Below are positions 1-7,087 of a stretch of DNA of 64,000 nt, in pieces. The notes under the pieces are model-generated. The model worked only from the letters and a program-made list of their open reading frames with translations, did not search any database and was not told the origin of the DNA. This DNA comes from Mycobacterium conspicuum (lineage in GTDB: Bacteria; Actinomycetota; Actinomycetes; Mycobacteriales; Mycobacteriaceae). Numbering within the stretch: position 1 is the first letter of the stretch; every line of letters begins with the position of its first letter. Location: positions 1,612,001 through 1,676,000 of the forward strand of contig NZ_AP022613.1 in the NCBI RefSeq assembly GCF_010730195.1, in the 5' to 3' direction. A program made the position numbers and the translations under genes.

Positions 1-362
1 CCTTCAACGGCGCCAGCCTGCAGGGTAAGCCGGCGGTGTTGTGGTTCTGGACGCCGTGGTGCCCGTTCTGCAACGCCGAGGCCCCGGGCTTGAGCCAGGT
101 GGCGGCGGCCAACCCGGGCGTCACGTTCGTCGGTATCGCGGCGCACTCCGACGTCGGCGCGATGCAGAACTTCGTGTCGAAGTACAACCTGAACTTCACC
201 AACCTCAACGACGCCGACGGCTCGATTTGGGCCCGCTACAACGTGCCCTGGCAGCCGGCGTGGGTGTTCTACCGCGCCGACGGCAGCTCGACCTTCGTCA
301 ACAACCCCACCGCGGCGATGCCCCAAGCCGAGCTCGCCGGCCGGGTGGCCGGGCTGCGCTAA
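1..362 (+). CDS. Secreted thioredoxin-fold disulfide oxidoreductase, Mpt53/DsbE-like (5' truncated)
   Basis: The window opens inside this gene; the reading frame starts at base 3 and leaves 119 codons up to the TAA. The fragment carries the active-site motif W-C-P-F-C (visible residues 19-23) followed by a thioredoxin-like alpha/beta pattern and a cis-Pro-type loop near VPWQPAW. The CPFC dithiol and the neighbouring CcdA-like gene match the M. tuberculosis Mpt53 (Rv2878c)/Rv2877c pair, in which the exported protein exchanges disulfides outside the membrane. The signal peptide lies upstream of the window. It stops 5 bp before the next gene, so the two are probably cotranscribed. Confidence 0.85.
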   Translation, partial: FNGASLQGKPAVLWFWTPWCPFCNAEAPGLSQVAAANPGVTFVGIAAHSDVGAMQNFVSKYNLNFTNLNDADGSIWARYNVPWQPAWVFYRADGSSTFVNNPTAAMPQAELAGRVAGLR

Positions 363-367
363 CCGCG

Positions 368-1294
368 GTGAACCAGGGGGGTCTTGTCGGCCTGGCCTTC
401 GCCGCCGGACTGGTGGCGGCCCTTAACCCCTGCGGGTTCGCCATGCTGCCCGGGTATCTGCTTCTGGTGGTGCGTGGGGGTCCCGAAGGCGGACCCATCA
501 GGGCGGTGGGCCGCGCGCTGGCGGCCACCGCCGGCATGGCGCTCGGCTTCATGGCGGTGTTCGGATCCTTTGGGGCGCTGACGATTTCGGCGGCCTCCAC
601 GGTGCAGCGTTACCTGCCCTACGGCACCGTGGTGATCGGCTTGATTTTGATCGCTCTGGGAATCTGGTTGCTGACAGGTCGCGAGCTGACGGCGCTGACG
701 CCCCGACCGGTGGGGCCGCGCTGGGCCCCCACCGCGCGGGTGTGGTCGATGTTCGGCTACGGCGTGAGCTACGCGATCGCGTCGTTGTCGTGCACCATCG
801 GGCCGTTTCTGGCGGTCACCGCCGCCGGCCTGCGCAGCGGATCGGTGCTCAGGGGCGCGGCGATCTACCTCGCCTACGTCGGCGGCCTGACCCTGGTCGT
901 CGGCGCCCTCGTGCTGGCGGCCGCGACGGCGAGCTCGGCGGTGGCCGAACGGTTGCGCCGCATGCTGCCGTTCGTGAACCGGATCAGCGGCGCGCTGCTG
1001 GTCCTGGTCGGGCTGTACGTCGCCTACTACGGCGTCTATGAGCTGCGGCTGTTCCATGCGACCCGGGCCAGCCCGCCGGACGCGCTGATCAGCGCGGCCG
1101 GCCGACTGCAGGGCGCGCTGGCCGGCTGGGTGCACCAGCACGGGGCTTGGCCGTGGGTGCTGGCGCTGGGAGTGCTGGCGATCGGCGGGGCGGTCGGCTA
1201 CCTGATCCAGCCGCGGCGGCGGCCCCACAGGTCGCGCACCAGGATGCCCAGCACCACCGCGGCAAACCCGATGAGGAACAAGTCCTCGACGTGA
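368..1294 (+). CDS. CcdA/DsbD-like integral membrane protein (thiol-electron transfer)
   Basis: This 308-residue, multi-helix membrane protein matches Rv2877c. The CcdA hallmarks are two helix-embedded cysteines, one in N-P-C-G-F (Cys22) and one in S-C-T-I-G-P (Cys142). In this family they relay electrons from cytoplasmic thioredoxin to extracytoplasmic thioredoxin-fold proteins, here presumably the Mpt53-like partner just upstream. The start is GTG at 368, 5 bp after the upstream stop; the open frame continues further 5' but only as a shadow of the previous gene. The last ~25 residues are basic and non-membrane, and overlap a convergent gene on the other strand by 97 bp, so this tail may be poorly constrained. 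Confidence 0.85.
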   Translation: MNQGGLVGLAFAAGLVAALNPCGFAMLPGYLLLVVRGGPEGGPIRAVGRALAATAGMALGFMAVFGSFGALTISAASTVQRYLPYGTVVIGLILIALGIWLLTGRELTALTPRPVGPRWAPTARVWSMFGYGVSYAIASLSCTIGPFLAVTAAGLRSGSVLRGAAIYLAYVGGLTLVVGALVLAAATASSAVAERLRRMLPFVNRISGALLVLVGLYVAYYGVYELRLFHATRASPPDALISAAGRLQGALAGWVHQHGAWPWVLALGVLAIGGAVGYLIQPRRRPHRSRTRMPSTTAANPMRNKSST

Positions 1295-1452
1295 CCGACG
1301 TGGTTGCCGCGCAACATGCACAGCAGGAAGACGAACGCGATGAATCCGACGACGTGCCAGGTGCGGTGATTGATCCGGCTCCAGCCCCACGCCGCGGACG
1401 GCACCTCGGCGACGTCGACGCCCTGGTAGTGCTCCACCTCGGTGCTTGCCAC
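1198..1452 (-). CDS. Small two-helix membrane protein (Rv2876-like)
   Basis: This 84-residue protein has two predicted membrane helices (around HVVGFIAFVFLLCML and DLFLIGFAAVVLGILV), with a short cytosolic N-terminus and a basic WGRRRG tail. Size, position and orientation match Rv2876 of M. tuberculosis, of unknown function. I chose GTG at 1452 because a near-perfect Shine-Dalgarno GGAGGT lies just before it (1457-1462); an in-frame start at 1497 would add 15 residues but has no such signal. It converges on the CcdA-like gene and overlaps its 3' end by 97 bp, with both frames looking coding. The promoter would lie in the short gap it shares with dxr. Confidence 0.7.
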   Translation of the reverse strand: MASTEVEHYQGVDVAEVPSAAWGWSRINHRTWHVVGFIAFVFLLCMLRGNHVGHVEDLFLIGFAAVVLGILVRDLWGRRRGWIR

Positions 1453-1532
1453 GTTTACCTCCGGATCGGATTGGCTTCTGGTGTCAGATTCTGGCACAGC
1501 CCGAATCGCCGCGCGGAGGGCACAATGGGTTG

Positions 1533-2696
1533 GTGAGCAACCCCACCCGCCTGCGCGTGCTGGTGCTGGGCAGCACCGGTTCGATCGGCACCCAGGCGCT
1601 GGAGGTCATCGCCGCCAACCCGGACCGCTTCGAGGTGGTCGGGCTGGCCGCCGGCGGTGGCAACGTGGACACGCTGCGGCGCCAGCGCGCCGAGACCGGG
1701 GTGGGCAACATCGCCGTCGCCGACGAGCGCGCGGCCGAGCTGGTCGGCGACGTCGCCTACCGCGGCCCCGACGCCGTCACCCGGCTGATCGAGGAGACCG
1801 ACGCCGACGTCGTCCTCAATGCGCTGGTCGGGGCGCTCGGCCTGCGCCCGACGCTGGCCGCGCTGGAATCGGGCGCTCGGCTGGCGCTGGCCAACAAGGA
1901 ATCGCTGGTCGCGGGCGGTCCGCTGGTGCTGCGGGCGGCGCAGCCGGGGCAGATCGTGCCGGTCGATTCCGAGCATTCCGCGCTGGCGCAGTGCTTGCGC
2001 GGGGGCGCCCCCGAGGAGGTCGCCAGGCTGGTGCTGACCGCCTCCGGCGGCCCGTTTCGCGGCTGGGCCGCCGCCGACCTGGAGGCCGTCACCCCCGAGC
2101 AGGCCGGCGCCCATCCCACCTGGTCCATGGGGCCGATGAACACGCTGAACTCGGCGTCGCTGGTCAACAAGGGGCTCGAGGTCATCGAAACGCACCTGCT
2201 GTTCGGCATCGACTACGACCGCATCGAGGTCGTCGTGCACCCGCAGTCGATCGTTCATTCGATGGTCACCTTCGTCGACGGCTCGACGATCGCCCAGGCC
2301 AGCCCGCCGGACATGAAGCTGCCCATTTCGCTTGCGCTGGGCTGGCCCCGGCGGGTGCCCGACGCGGCGCTCTGCTGCGACTTCAGCACCGCGTCTACCT
2401 GGGAATTCGAGCCGCTGGACAACACCGTGTTCCCGGCCGTCGAGCTGGCCCGGCACGCCGGGAAGGCCGGGGGTTGCATGACCGCCGTCTACAACGCCGC
2501 CAATGAAGAGGCGGCGGCCGCGTTCCTGGCCGGGCGGATCGGATTCCCGGCGATCGTGGGCACCATCGCCGAGGTGCTGCGCGCTGCCGACCAATGGGCC
2601 GCGGAACCAGCTACCGTGGATGACGTACTGGACGCGCAGCGCTGGGCAAGGGAGCGAGCGCAGCGCGCTGTCAGAAAGGTCCTAGCAACCCGATGA
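1533..2696 (+). CDS. dxr: 1-deoxy-D-xylulose 5-phosphate reductoisomerase (Dxr/IspC)
   Basis: Converts 1-deoxy-D-xylulose 5-phosphate to 2-C-methyl-D-erythritol 4-phosphate with NADPH, the first committed step of the MEP isoprenoid pathway in the cytosol. The 387-residue product has the N-terminal dinucleotide motif G-S-T-G-S-I-G (residues 13-19), the metal-binding V-D-S-E-H motif (Asp145, Glu147) and the flexible active-site loop ending in HPTWSMGPMN. Start: GTG at 1533, with GGAGGG at 1515-1520; TTG at 1530 is equally in frame and slightly better spaced. It overlaps rip1 by ATGA, and ispG, another MEP-pathway gene, follows, so the three form one operon. The M. tuberculosis homologue is Rv2870c, the target of fosmidomycin. 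Confidence 0.97.
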   Translation: MSNPTRLRVLVLGSTGSIGTQALEVIAANPDRFEVVGLAAGGGNVDTLRRQRAETGVGNIAVADERAAELVGDVAYRGPDAVTRLIEETDADVVLNALVGALGLRPTLAALESGARLALANKESLVAGGPLVLRAAQPGQIVPVDSEHSALAQCLRGGAPEEVARLVLTASGGPFRGWAAADLEAVTPEQAGAHPTWSMGPMNTLNSASLVNKGLEVIETHLLFGIDYDRIEVVVHPQSIVHSMVTFVDGSTIAQASPPDMKLPISLALGWPRRVPDAALCCDFSTASTWEFEPLDNTVFPAVELARHAGKAGGCMTAVYNAANEEAAAAFLAGRIGFPAIVGTIAEVLRAADQWAAEPATVDDVLDAQRWARERAQRAVRKVLATR

Positions 2697-3916
2697 TGTT
2701 CGCAATCGGCATTGTGCTGTTCGCGCTCGCCATCCTGATCTCGGTGGCGCTGCACGAGTGCGGCCACATGTGGGTGGCGCGCGCCACCGGCATGAAGGTG
2801 CGCCGCTACTTCGTCGGCTTCGGCCCGACGCTGTGGTCCACCCGGCGCGGTGAGACCGAATACGGCGTCAAGGGCGTGCCGCTCGGCGGGTTCTGCGACA
2901 TCGCCGGCATGACCCCGGTCGAGGAGCTCGCCCCCGACGAGCGGGACCGCGCCATGTACAAGCAGGCGACCTGGAAGCGGGTCGCGACGCTGTTCGCCGG
3001 ACCGGGCATGAACTTCGTCATCTGCCTGGCCTTGATCTACGGCATCGCGCTGGTGTGGGGGCTGCCGAACCTGCACCCGCCGGCGCACGCGGTGGTCGGC
3101 GAAACCGGTTGTGTCGCAAAGGAAGTGGCCGCGGGGAAGCTCGACAAGTGCGACGGGCCCGGGCCGGCGGCGCAGGCCGGGATCCGCGCGGGCGACGTCG
3201 TCGTCAAGGTCGGCAACACCCCGGTGTCCAGCTTCGAGGAAATGGCCGCCGCGGTCCGAAAGCTGCAGGGCACCGTGCCGGTCGTGGTGCAGCGCAACGG
3301 CAACACGATCACGACGTATGTCACCGTGCAACCCACCCAACGCTTCTTGACTACTGGGGACAACGGCAAGGGCGGCCAACCCGCGCCGGCCACCGTCGGC
3401 GCCATCGGGGTCGCGGCGCCGCGTCCGGCGCCGACGCACTACAACGTCGCCACGGCGGTGCCCGCCACCTTCGCCTTCGCCGGGGACCTGACGGTCCAGG
3501 TGGGCAAGTCGCTGGTCGCCATCCCGTCCAAGGTCGGCGCGCTGGTGCACGCCATCGGCGGCGGCCAGCGCGACCCGGAGACGCCGATGAGCGTGGTCGG
3601 GGCCAGCATCATCGGCGGCGACACCGTCGACCACGGGCTGTGGGTGGCGTTCTGGTTCTTCCTGGCCCAGCTGAACCTGATCCTGGGCGCCATCAACCTG
3701 CTGCCGCTACTGCCGTTCGACGGCGGCCACATCGCGGTCGCGGTGTTCGAGAAGATCCGCAACATGGTCCGGTCGGCGCGCGGCAAGGTCGCGGCCGCGC
3801 CGGTGAACTACCTCAAGCTGATGCCCGCGACGTACGTGGTGCTGGTCTTCGTTGTCGGCTACATGCTGTTGACGGTGACCGCCGATCTGGTGAACCCGAT
3901 CAGGCTGTTCCAGTGA
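2693..3916 (+). CDS. rip1: Site-2 intramembrane zinc metalloprotease Rip1 (RseP family)
   Basis: This 407-residue multi-pass protease cleaves membrane-embedded anti-sigma factors and so releases extracytoplasmic sigma factors. Seen directly: the zinc motif H-E-C-G-H in the first helix (residues 21-25), a PDZ-like domain in the middle (around AAQAGIRAGDVVVKVG), and the second metal-ligand motif L-P-F-D-G-G-H with Asp343 in the C-terminal membrane part. This is the standard S2P layout and matches Rv2869c in length. It starts within the dxr stop codon (ATGA) and its own TGA overlaps the GTG of ispG, so the protease is translationally coupled to two MEP-pathway enzymes, an arrangement conserved in mycobacteria. 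Confidence 0.96.
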   Translation: MMFAIGIVLFALAILISVALHECGHMWVARATGMKVRRYFVGFGPTLWSTRRGETEYGVKGVPLGGFCDIAGMTPVEELAPDERDRAMYKQATWKRVATLFAGPGMNFVICLALIYGIALVWGLPNLHPPAHAVVGETGCVAKEVAAGKLDKCDGPGPAAQAGIRAGDVVVKVGNTPVSSFEEMAAAVRKLQGTVPVVVQRNGNTITTYVTVQPTQRFLTTGDNGKGGQPAPATVGAIGVAAPRPAPTHYNVATAVPATFAFAGDLTVQVGKSLVAIPSKVGALVHAIGGGQRDPETPMSVVGASIIGGDTVDHGLWVAFWFFLAQLNLILGAINLLPLLPFDGGHIAVAVFEKIRNMVRSARGKVAAAPVNYLKLMPATYVVLVFVVGYMLLTVTADLVNPIRLFQ

Positions 3917-5055
3917 CCAGCCTGGGCATGCCGGCCACTCCGGCACCGGTGCTCGCCCCGCGCCGCAAGACGCGCCAGCTGATGGTCCGCGACGTCGGGG
4001 TCGGCAGCGACCACCCGATCTCGGTGCAGTCGATGTGCACCACCAAGACCCATGACGTCAACGCGACGCTGCAGCAGATCGCCGAGCTGACCGCCGCCGG
4101 CTGCGACATCGTCCGGGTGGCCTGCCCGCGTCAGGAGGACGCCGACGCGCTGGCCGAAATCGCCCGGCACAGCGGCATTCCGGTGATCGCCGACATCCAC
4201 TTCCAGCCGAAGTACATCTTCGCCGCGATCGACGCCGGGTGCGCCGCGGTGCGGGTAAACCCCGGCAACATCAAGGAATTCGACGGCCGCGTCGGCGAGG
4301 TCGCCAAGGCCGCGGGCGCCGCGGGCATCCCGATCCGCATCGGCGTCAACGCCGGCTCGCTGGACAAGCGGTTCATGGAGAAGTACGGCAAGGCCACCCC
4401 CGAGGCGCTGGTCGAGTCGGCGCTGTGGGAGGCCTCGCTGTTCGAGGAGTACGGCTTCGGCAACATCAAGATAAGCGTCAAGCACAACGACCCGGTGGTG
4501 ATGGTGGCGGCCTACGAGCAGCTGGCCGCGGCGTGCGACTACCCGCTGCACCTGGGCGTCACCGAGGCCGGTCCCGCGTTCCAGGGCACCATCAAGTCCG
4601 CGGTCGCGTTCGGCGCGCTGCTGTCGAAGGGCATCGGCGACACCATTCGGGTGTCGTTGTCGGCGCCGCCGGTCGAGGAGGTCAAGGTCGGCAACCAGAT
4701 CCTGGAGTCGCTGAACCTGCGGCCACGCTCGCTCGAGATCGTGTCCTGCCCGTCGTGCGGCCGGGCCCAGGTCGACGTCTACACGCTGGCCAACGAGGTC
4801 AGCGCCGGCCTGGACGGCCTGGAAGTGCCGTTGCGGGTGGCCGTGATGGGGTGCGTGGTCAACGGCCCGGGGGAGGCCCGGGAGGCGGATTTGGGCGTCG
4901 CGTCGGGCAACGGCAAGGGCCAGATTTTCGTCAAGGGCGAGGTGATCAAGACCGTTCCCGAGGCGCAGATCGTCGAGACGCTCATCGAGGAAGCCATGCG
5001 GCTGGCCTCAGAGATGGAAACAGCGAGCGGTTCGCCAAGTGTGACCGTAAGCTGA
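3913..5055 (+). CDS. ispG: 4-hydroxy-3-methylbut-2-enyl diphosphate synthase (IspG/GcpE)
   Basis: Catalyses reductive ring opening of 2-C-methyl-D-erythritol 2,4-cyclodiphosphate to HMBPP, the penultimate MEP-pathway step, using a [4Fe-4S] cluster. The 380-residue product has a TIM-barrel N-terminal part (VQSMCTTKTHDV, VRVNPGNI) and a C-terminal cluster domain with C-P-S-C-G (Cys279, Cys282) and M-G-C-V-V-N-G-P-G-E (Cys314, Glu321), the three cysteines plus glutamate that hold the cluster. Start: GTG at 3913, overlapping the rip1 stop as GTGA. The open frame extends far upstream only as an antiparallel shadow of rip1. It closes the dxr-rip1-ispG operon. Confidence 0.97.
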   Translation: MTSLGMPATPAPVLAPRRKTRQLMVRDVGVGSDHPISVQSMCTTKTHDVNATLQQIAELTAAGCDIVRVACPRQEDADALAEIARHSGIPVIADIHFQPKYIFAAIDAGCAAVRVNPGNIKEFDGRVGEVAKAAGAAGIPIRIGVNAGSLDKRFMEKYGKATPEALVESALWEASLFEEYGFGNIKISVKHNDPVVMVAAYEQLAAACDYPLHLGVTEAGPAFQGTIKSAVAFGALLSKGIGDTIRVSLSAPPVEEVKVGNQILESLNLRPRSLEIVSCPSCGRAQVDVYTLANEVSAGLDGLEVPLRVAVMGCVVNGPGEAREADLGVASGNGKGQIFVKGEVIKTVPEAQIVETLIEEAMRLASEMETASGSPSVTVS

Positions 5056-5105
5056 TGAGGACCGGCCTATCGGCCGTCTAGTTCGCACCACGGAGAGTTC
5101 TGCAG

Positions 5106-5960
5106 ATGTCGGCTCCGCCCATCCTTCGCCTGATCGGCGACCGGCGGGTTTCGGTGGTGCGCGACGCCGCCGCTGCCTGGCGGGTTTTCGACGACGACCC
5201 GGTGGGGTCGTGCATGGTCGCGGCGCGGGTTACCGACCACGGCGTCGACCCCAATTCGATTGGTGGAGAACTGTGGACGCGGCGCGGTGCCGAGGAGTCG
5301 CTGTGCTTCGCCGGCGCCAACCTGATCCCGCTGCGCGGCGGACCCGCCGACCTGAACGCCTTCGCCGACGAGGCGATGAGCGGTTCGCGGCGGTGTTCGT
5401 CGCTGGTCGGTCGCGCCGACCTGGTGTTGCCCATGTGGGAGCGGCTCGAGCCGGCCTGGGGCCCGGCGCGCGACGTGCGCGACAACCAGCCGCTGATGGC
5501 GCTGTCGACGTATCCCAAGTGCGAGCTCGACACCGGCGTGCGCCAGGTGCAGCCCGACGAACTGGACGCCTATTTGGTCGCGGCCGTCGACATGTTCATC
5601 GGTGAGGTGGGCGTCGACCCGCGGCTCGGCGACGGCGGTCGGGGTTACCGCCGCCGGGTGGCCAGCCTGATCGCGGCGGGGCGGGCGTGGGCGCGCTTCG
5701 AGAAGGGTGAGGTCATCTTCAAGGCCGAGGTGGGATCGCAGTCTCCGACGGTCGGGCAGATCCAAGGGGTTTGGGTGCATCCCGAGCGGCGCGGCCTCGG
5801 GCTGGGCACTCGCGGCACGGCGACGCTGGCCGCGGTGATCGTCGGCACCGGGCGCATCGCCAGCCTGTACGTGAACAGCTTCAACACGGTTGCCCGTGCC
5901 GCATACGACCGCATCGGTTTCACCGAGGTCGGCACCTTCGCCACCGTGCTGCTGGACTGA
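5106..5960 (+). CDS. GNAT-family N-acetyltransferase with DUF4081-like N-terminus (Rv2867c-like)
   Basis: The 284-residue protein has an N-terminal DUF4081-type region (roughly residues 1-130) and a C-terminal GNAT fold. The acetyl-CoA loop is visible as V-H-P-E-R-R-G-L-G-L-G (R/Q-x-x-G-x-G/A-type motif), followed by LYVNSFNTVARAAYDRIGF, the usual GNAT beta5/alpha4 ending. The substrate is unknown. It lies 50 bp after ispG behind a GGAGAG ribosome site and a small CGGCC/GGCCG hairpin (5062-5075), and is probably read from the same operon, as in M. tuberculosis. Confidence 0.85.
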   Translation: MSAPPILRLIGDRRVSVVRDAAAAWRVFDDDPVGSCMVAARVTDHGVDPNSIGGELWTRRGAEESLCFAGANLIPLRGGPADLNAFADEAMSGSRRCSSLVGRADLVLPMWERLEPAWGPARDVRDNQPLMALSTYPKCELDTGVRQVQPDELDAYLVAAVDMFIGEVGVDPRLGDGGRGYRRRVASLIAAGRAWARFEKGEVIFKAEVGSQSPTVGQIQGVWVHPERRGLGLGTRGTATLAAVIVGTGRIASLYVNSFNTVARAAYDRIGFTEVGTFATVLLD

Positions 5961-6002
5961 ATTCACCACGGCCGCTTCGCATCTGTCGAGGGTCTGGCCG
6001 GG

Positions 6003-6008
6003 TATCGT
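6003..6008 (+). promoter_or_regulatory. Putative -10 box TATCGT before the membrane-protein gene
   Basis: A TANNNT hexamer lies 31 bp before the ATG at 6040. It would give a short leader containing GGGGAG (6031-6036), close to that start. No clear -35 was seen. Confidence 0.35.
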
Positions 6009-6039
6009 GCACACGGAAATTCACCGTGGTGGGGAGCAC

Positions 6040-6945
6040 ATGCCGGAGTTCACGACACCCAATCGCCGCGGCGTGCCCAACCCGCTGCACGCCGCGCTGC
6101 GCGCCGCGCCCGCTCAGCGCGCCGCGGCCGAGGCGGCGGCGATCGACTTCCACCAGGGCCTGTGGCCCGCGTTGCGCGCCGAGATCCGCTGGGCGTTCAC
6201 GCCGCCGCGCATCTGGCTCACCGGCGTGGTGGCCAACTTCGTTCTGGCGGTGGGGTGGTTGGCGTTCCAGCGCATGACCGCTGCGCACGTCCAGCACCGG
6301 GTCCCGTCGCACTACCACCACGCCGGCGCCTTCCACCACAACCAGATTGACTGGGTGATCCTGATCAGCGCCTACTTCGCCTCGTTCGTGCTGGCCGACG
6401 TCACCACGACCAATGTGCTGGGCGCCGATCACCACCGCGTCGCCAAGGGGCTGTCGCAGGGCGCGCCGTTTTGGCGGGTGCTGTTGCTGAAAAACCTGAC
6501 CCTGCTGGTGATCGTCGGAGTGCCCACCTTGGCGGTGGCGGTGGCGTTGACGCTGTGGAAGCAAACGCCGGCGGACTTGGGCGACACGATCCCCAATGTC
6601 GCGGTGCCCGTCGTGTCGTGGCTGGGCGTCGGCAACGTGATCTCGGTGTTGTTGCCGGTCGGCTCCGAACCGCTGATGCAACGCTGGCACGACCGGCGCG
6701 ACTGGCGTCGCACCGCCACCTGGATTCTCGCGCTGACGCTGCCGTACGCCCTGTACTACGTCGCCGACCCGCTGGGCGGGGTGGAGCACGAAGAGTTGTG
6801 GACGACGCTGCCCGCGGCGATCGGACCCATCCTCGGGCGCGACACGAAAAGCTTCGTGCACCTGGGCATCGCCGTCGCCGTCTGGGCGGCGGGCACTCTG
6901 TTCGCCTGCTGGTGGGAGCGCCGGCGCGGGCTGCGGTTCAGGTGA
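6040..6945 (+). CDS. Orphan integral membrane protein, ABC-2 permease-like
   Basis: I do not recognise a named family with certainty. The 301-residue protein has a ~50-residue cytosolic N-terminus and about six hydrophobic segments (WLTGVVANFVLAVGWLAF, VILISAYFASFVLADV, LLVIVGVPTLAVAVALTL, VVSWLGVGNVISVLLPV, ATWILALTLPYALYYV, HLGIAVAVWAAGTLFACW). The G-N-V-I-S-V-L-L-P segment resembles the conserved stretch of ABC-2-type exporter permeases, but no ATPase gene is adjacent. A His-rich external loop (HRVPSHYHHAGAFHHN) follows the first helix. Start: ATG at 6040 with GGGGAG just upstream. It occupies the site where M. tuberculosis carries the relFG toxin-antitoxin genes. Confidence 0.65.
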   Translation: MPEFTTPNRRGVPNPLHAALRAAPAQRAAAEAAAIDFHQGLWPALRAEIRWAFTPPRIWLTGVVANFVLAVGWLAFQRMTAAHVQHRVPSHYHHAGAFHHNQIDWVILISAYFASFVLADVTTTNVLGADHHRVAKGLSQGAPFWRVLLLKNLTLLVIVGVPTLAVAVALTLWKQTPADLGDTIPNVAVPVVSWLGVGNVISVLLPVGSEPLMQRWHDRRDWRRTATWILALTLPYALYYVADPLGGVEHEELWTTLPAAIGPILGRDTKSFVHLGIAVAVWAAGTLFACWWERRRGLRFR

Positions 6946-6961
6946 GCCCGGGTCACGCTTC

Positions 6962-7019
6962 GCGAGCCGAACCTGGCTGCGATTTCGGGCCGCGTTTTTC
7001 GCAGTGAGGTTGGGTTCGC
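6962..7019. repeat. Palindromic intergenic repeat, copy 1
   Basis: A ~58 bp imperfect palindrome with arms 6962-6982 and 6999-7019 and a 16-nt loop lies 16 bp after the stop of the membrane-protein gene. Left arm begins GCGAGCCGAACCTGGCTGCG; the right arm is its inverse complement with a few changes. Copy 2 (54783-54840) is nearly the same element inverted. It could fold as a transcript-end hairpin. Confidence 0.75.
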
Positions 7020-7073
7020 GGACGTAACAATCCGGTCTCGGTGTGTCGGCGCCGGTGAGCGGGCGCTCGTTCT

Positions 7074-7079
7074 TAACAT
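7074..7079 (+). promoter_or_regulatory. Putative -10 box TAACAT for the penicillin-binding lipoprotein gene
   Basis: TAACAT ends 8 nt before the ATG at 7088. With purine initiation at the start codon, the mRNA would be leaderless or nearly so, and no Shine-Dalgarno is present, which fits. Confidence 0.45.
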
Positions 7080-7087
7080 CTGTACCG

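Noticed and set aside
3055..3912. Upstream extension of the ispG frame within rip1
   Set aside because: It lies wholly inside rip1 in another frame, is Arg/Gly-rich as expected of a high-GC shadow, and the GTG at 3913 matches the known IspG N-terminus.
5062..5075. Small hairpin after ispG as a terminator
   Set aside because: Only a 5-bp stem without a U-tract; the next gene is likely in the same operon.
7043..7087. Upstream GTG start for the penicillin-binding lipoprotein
   Set aside because: It would put 15 residues ahead of the signal peptide; ATG 7088 gives a proper lipobox distance and the expected length.
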